Positions 61,225 through 64,000 of a DNA stretch of 64,000 nt are shown here, piece by piece. Under the pieces are notes generated by a model that was given only the letters and a program-made list of their open reading frames with translations, had not been told where the DNA came from and searched no databases. Every line of letters starts with the position of its first letter. Position 1 is the first letter of the stretch. The position numbers and the translations under genes were made by a program. Source of the DNA: Neisseria cinerea (lineage in GTDB: Bacteria > Pseudomonadota > Gammaproteobacteria > Burkholderiales > Neisseriaceae); the NCBI RefSeq assembly GCF_900475315.1, contig NZ_LS483369.1, positions 1,488,001 to 1,552,000 on the forward strand, given 5' to 3'.

Positions 61225-63486
61225 TCAAGCTCCCGCCAGTTCAATAGTGTCCATCAACGCACCCAGCGCGGCATTTTCGGTATGCAGCGGCAGATGCACC
61301 ACGTTTTCAGGCAAACCGGCATCGGCTTTGACAGCAACCGATACGCTTGCGCCGTTTTGTTTGGCGATAGCAGTTTGTCCGTCTTGCAGGCCTAAGCGCG
61401 CCAACGTGTTCGGATTCACACGCGCGGCAGGCACGGCGGCATGGCTGGTTTCTTGCAACGGTGCGGAACGGCGCACGATAGAATCAGTGTGATAAATACC
61501 GACGCCGCCGACACGGACGAGACGATCTGAGGCCGTCTGAACGCCCTCCTCTGTCCATGTGCTGCGGTTGTCCAGTTTAGACGGCAGGCTTTCTGCATCC
61601 AGCGCATCTTTCAGAATCGCAGCGGTATCGTGGTATTCAAAACCTTTCAGGTCAAACAGGTTGCCCAATACGCGCAATACTTTCCACATCGGACGCGAAT
61701 CGCCGAAGCCTTGTACCACGCCGTGGAAGGATTGCAGACGGCCTTCCATATTGATGAAGCTGCCTGAGGTTTCGGTAAACGGTGCAATCGGCAACAACAC
61801 GTCGCACACGTCCAGCAGCGTTTCGCTGACAAACGGCGTAAACGCTATCACGCTTTTCGCCTGTTTCAGCGCGGCTAGGGCTTTTGCGCCGTCCACCGTA
61901 TCGATTTCAGGCTCGACGTTGAGCAGCAAGACTGCCTGTTTCGGCGCGTTTGCCATTTCGGCAACGCTCTCGCCGGAGTTTACATTCAAGACATCCGCAC
62001 CAACGCTGTTGGCGGCTTGCGGCAAAATGCCCAGCACTGCGCCGGTCGCGTCTGCCAGCTCTTGCGCGGCGGCATAAATGGCGGCGTAATCAGGATGGTT
62101 TTGCACTTCCGCGCCCAAAATCACCGCTGCTTTTTCAGCGTTTTTCAGGCTGGCGGTAACGGCGTGTTCCGCATTGGCAGACAGGTTTTTCAGACGGCCT
62201 GCCCACTCGTCGGGATGTACGGCTTCTTGGGACAGAAGCGGCATAAACAATTCTTCTTTGCTGCTGGCCAATACGCTCAAGGCCATACGGTCTTTGGCGG
62301 CGCGGCGCAGACGGGCGGTCAGGAGCGGCTGTTCTTTGCGCAAGTTCGCACCGACTACCAATACGGCATCGTTGTCAGCCAAAGATTCAATGCTTTGTCC
62401 CAACCATTGCGCACCTTTAAGGCCGTCTGAAAGACGTTTGTCTTGTTGGCGCAAACGGGTGGTAAAGTTTTTAACACCCAAGCCGTCGGCAAGTTTCTTA
62501 GCCAGATACAGCTCTTCAACCGTATTCATCGGATTGGCCCAAACGCCGACTTGGTTTTGGTTGCCGTCTTTGGCGATACATTCAATCGCGCTGCGGACAT
62601 ATTCCAGTGCGGTTTTCCAATCCACATTCATCCACTCGCCGCCCTGTTTGATTTTCGGGTTTTTCAGACGGCTTTCGTGATACAGGCCTTCGTAGGAGAA
62701 ACGGTCGCGGTCGGACAGCCAGCATTCGTTTATAGCTTCGTTTTCCAACGGCAACACGCGGCGGACGGTATGGTCTTTGGTTTGTACAATCAGGTTGCTG
62801 CCCAAAGCGTCATGGGCGGAAACGGATTTGCGGCGGTTCAATTCCCAAGTACGCGCGTTGAAGCGGAACGGTTTGCTGGTCAATGCGCCGACAGGACACA
62901 AATCGATGACGTTGCCTGACAATTCGGTTTCCACTGCTTTTCCGATAAAAGGCATGATCTCGGAATGTTCGCCGCGGTTGGCCATAGCGATTTCTTGCAC
63001 GCCGGCGATTTCTTCAGTGAAACGAACGCAACGGGTACAGTGGATACAACGGCTCATTTCCTCGGCGGAAACCAAAGGACCCATGTCTTTGCCGACGACG
63101 GAACGTTTTTCTTCGGTATAACGGCTGGTGGTTTTGCCGTAGCCCACCGCTAAATCCTGCAACTGGCATTCGCCGCCTTGGTCGCAGGTCGGACAATCAA
63201 GCGGATGGTTGATGAGCAGGAACTCCATCACGCCTTCTTGCGCCTCTCGGGCTTTTGCCGAATGCGTGCGCACAATCATGCCGTCTGTAACCGGCGTGGC
63301 ACAGGCAGGCAGAGGTTTGGGGGCTTTTTCCACATCCACCAAACACATACGGCAGTTGGCGGCGATGGAAAGTTTTTTGTGGTAACAGAAATGCGGGATA
63401 TAAGTACCGAGCTTGTGCGCGGCTTCAATCACCGTCGCACCCTGCTCCACAGATACCTGTTTGCCGTCGATTTCGATTTGTAACAT
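61225..63486 (-). CDS. nuoG: NADH-quinone oxidoreductase subunit G
   Basis: 753 aa. N-terminal 2Fe-2S ([20 protein letters not shown]), the His-Cys3 4Fe-4S ([17 protein letters not shown]), [10 protein letters not shown], then a molybdopterin-oxidoreductase-like domain without cofactor. Several DUS-encoded stretches lie in the C-terminal half (such as RLSDGLKG and VQTASD). No N7 cluster is evident by eye. Confidence 0.96.
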   Translation of the reverse strand: MLQIEIDGKQVSVEQGATVIEAAHKLGTYIPHFCYHKKLSIAANCRMCLVDVEKAPKPLPACATPVTDGMIVRTHSAKAREAQEGVMEFLLINHPLDCPTCDQGGECQLQDLAVGYGKTTSRYTEEKRSVVGKDMGPLVSAEEMSRCIHCTRCVRFTEEIAGVQEIAMANRGEHSEIMPFIGKAVETELSGNVIDLCPVGALTSKPFRFNARTWELNRRKSVSAHDALGSNLIVQTKDHTVRRVLPLENEAINECWLSDRDRFSYEGLYHESRLKNPKIKQGGEWMNVDWKTALEYVRSAIECIAKDGNQNQVGVWANPMNTVEELYLAKKLADGLGVKNFTTRLRQQDKRLSDGLKGAQWLGQSIESLADNDAVLVVGANLRKEQPLLTARLRRAAKDRMALSVLASSKEELFMPLLSQEAVHPDEWAGRLKNLSANAEHAVTASLKNAEKAAVILGAEVQNHPDYAAIYAAAQELADATGAVLGILPQAANSVGADVLNVNSGESVAEMANAPKQAVLLLNVEPEIDTVDGAKALAALKQAKSVIAFTPFVSETLLDVCDVLLPIAPFTETSGSFINMEGRLQSFHGVVQGFGDSRPMWKVLRVLGNLFDLKGFEYHDTAAILKDALDAESLPSKLDNRSTWTEEGVQTASDRLVRVGGVGIYHTDSIVRRSAPLQETSHAAVPAARVNPNTLARLGLQDGQTAIAKQNGASVSVAVKADAGLPENVVHLPLHTENAALGALMDTIELAGA

Positions 63487-63544
63487 GGTTCGTTCCTAGT
63501 TACGGGTATTTAATAAATAATTCTTTTAGAGGCCGTCTGAAAAC

Positions 63545-64000
63545 TTAGCACCACTTATTCGGTTTCATCGGTCCGCCGTGTTCGATGTAATGCACAAACT
63601 CATCACGGAAATGCTTGGTAAAGCTGCGGACAGGGAAGACGGCGGCATCGGCGAGGGCGCAGATGGTGCGGCCGGCCATTTGGTTGCCGACGGAATCGAG
63701 CAACTCCAAGTCTTCCATGCGGCCTTTGCCTTCTACGATGCGGTGGACGATACGGTAGAGCCAGCCCGTACCTTCACGACAAGGCGTACATTGACCGCAA
63801 GACTCGTCGTAGTAGAAATAGCTCAGACGCTCAAGGGCTTTGACCATGCACACATCTTCGTCCATCACGATAATCGCGCCGGAACCCAACATTGATCCCG
63901 CTTTGGAAATCGAGTCGTAGTCCATATTGGTCTGCATCATGATGTCGGCAGGCAATACCGGCGCGGACGAACCGCCGGGGATAACGGCTTTGAGTTTTTT
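63545..64000 (-). CDS. nuoF: NADH-quinone oxidoreductase subunit F, C-terminal part (runs off the window)
   Basis: The last 151 residues. KAVIPGGSSAPVLPADIM and the N3 cluster SCGQCTPCREGTGWL are visible, ending in HGGPMKPNKWC. The start lies outside the window. The 58-bp gap to nuoG contains a DUS (63531-63540). Confidence 0.96.
   Translation of the reverse strand, partial: KKLKAVIPGGSSAPVLPADIMMQTNMDYDSISKAGSMLGSGAIIVMDEDVCMVKALERLSYFYYDESCGQCTPCREGTGWLYRIVHRIVEGKGRMEDLELLDSVGNQMAGRTICALADAAVFPVRSFTKHFRDEFVHYIEHGGPMKPNKWC

Overview
The window is a chromosomal stretch of a Neisseria of the meningitidis/lactamica/gonorrhoeae group. The neisserial DNA uptake sequence (DUS) GCCGTCTGAA, usually in its AT-extended form, occurs many times and often as inverted pairs behind genes. 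comP and a comE (comEA) copy lie next to an rRNA operon, and the order nuo - ispA/xseB - rsgA - ruvA - recQ - trpC - murJ - dsbA - amgK - lptD - purB is the meningococcal one. I cannot decide the species from the sequence alone.

Layout. (1) 1-8.2 kb is a variable region. The helicase gene hrpA is split by an AT-rich restriction-modification (RM) cassette: a C5 methyltransferase with an N-terminal helix-turn-helix, convergent with an MvaI/BcnI-like endonuclease. A second AT-rich RM system (C5 methyltransferase, endonuclease, controller protein) sits directly behind hrpA. (2) 8.2-10.6 kb holds a decayed SWIM zinc-finger gene, a 5'-nucleotidase-family gene, comP (minor pilin, DUS receptor) and comE. 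(3) 10.8-16.4 kb is a complete rRNA operon on the minus strand (16S, tRNA-Ile, tRNA-Ala, 23S, 5S) with promoter, boxA sites, processing stems and terminator. (4) 16.5-26.2 kb carries ypjD/ffh (divergent), a Tat-exported Csp-type copper-storage protein, a nitroreductase/DoxX pair divergent from a LysR regulator, a diverged photolyase, dinG and a DUF533 protein. (5) 26.3-31.6 kb carries an acyltransferase remnant, purB, a LOG-family protein, a TruC-like pseudouridine synthase and an RNase II-family gene. (6) 31.9-52.6 kb is housekeeping: the SurA-like isomerase/lptD pair, amgK, dsbA, murJ, PAP2, a YheT-like hydrolase, trpC, recQ with three HRDC domains, bioC/bioH, comF, trmL, rlpA, a PepSY protein, ruvA, an MsbA-like ABC exporter, rsgA, xseB and ispA. 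(7) 52.6-64.0 kb is the distal part of the NADH dehydrogenase operon on the minus strand (nuoF partial, G, H, a GFA-family gene, I, J, K, L, M, N, DUF2818).

How it fits together. Most of the window is conserved core genome. The unusual part is the first 10 kb, where foreign AT-rich DNA meets core DNA at DUS-containing junctions. Removing 2,322 bp (829-3150) would close hrpA in frame exactly at a DUS, which suggests the cassette came in, or can leave, through natural transformation and recombination at uptake sequences. Both RM systems carry their own transcriptional control elements: an inverted repeat over the promoter of the HTH-methyltransferase, and a controller gene with palindromes at both promoters of the second system. 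Other DUS-linked oddities are an acyltransferase gene cut at a DUS, three intact genes whose stop codon lies inside a DUS, and a perfect 18-bp DUS palindrome between the divergent genes dsbA and murJ.
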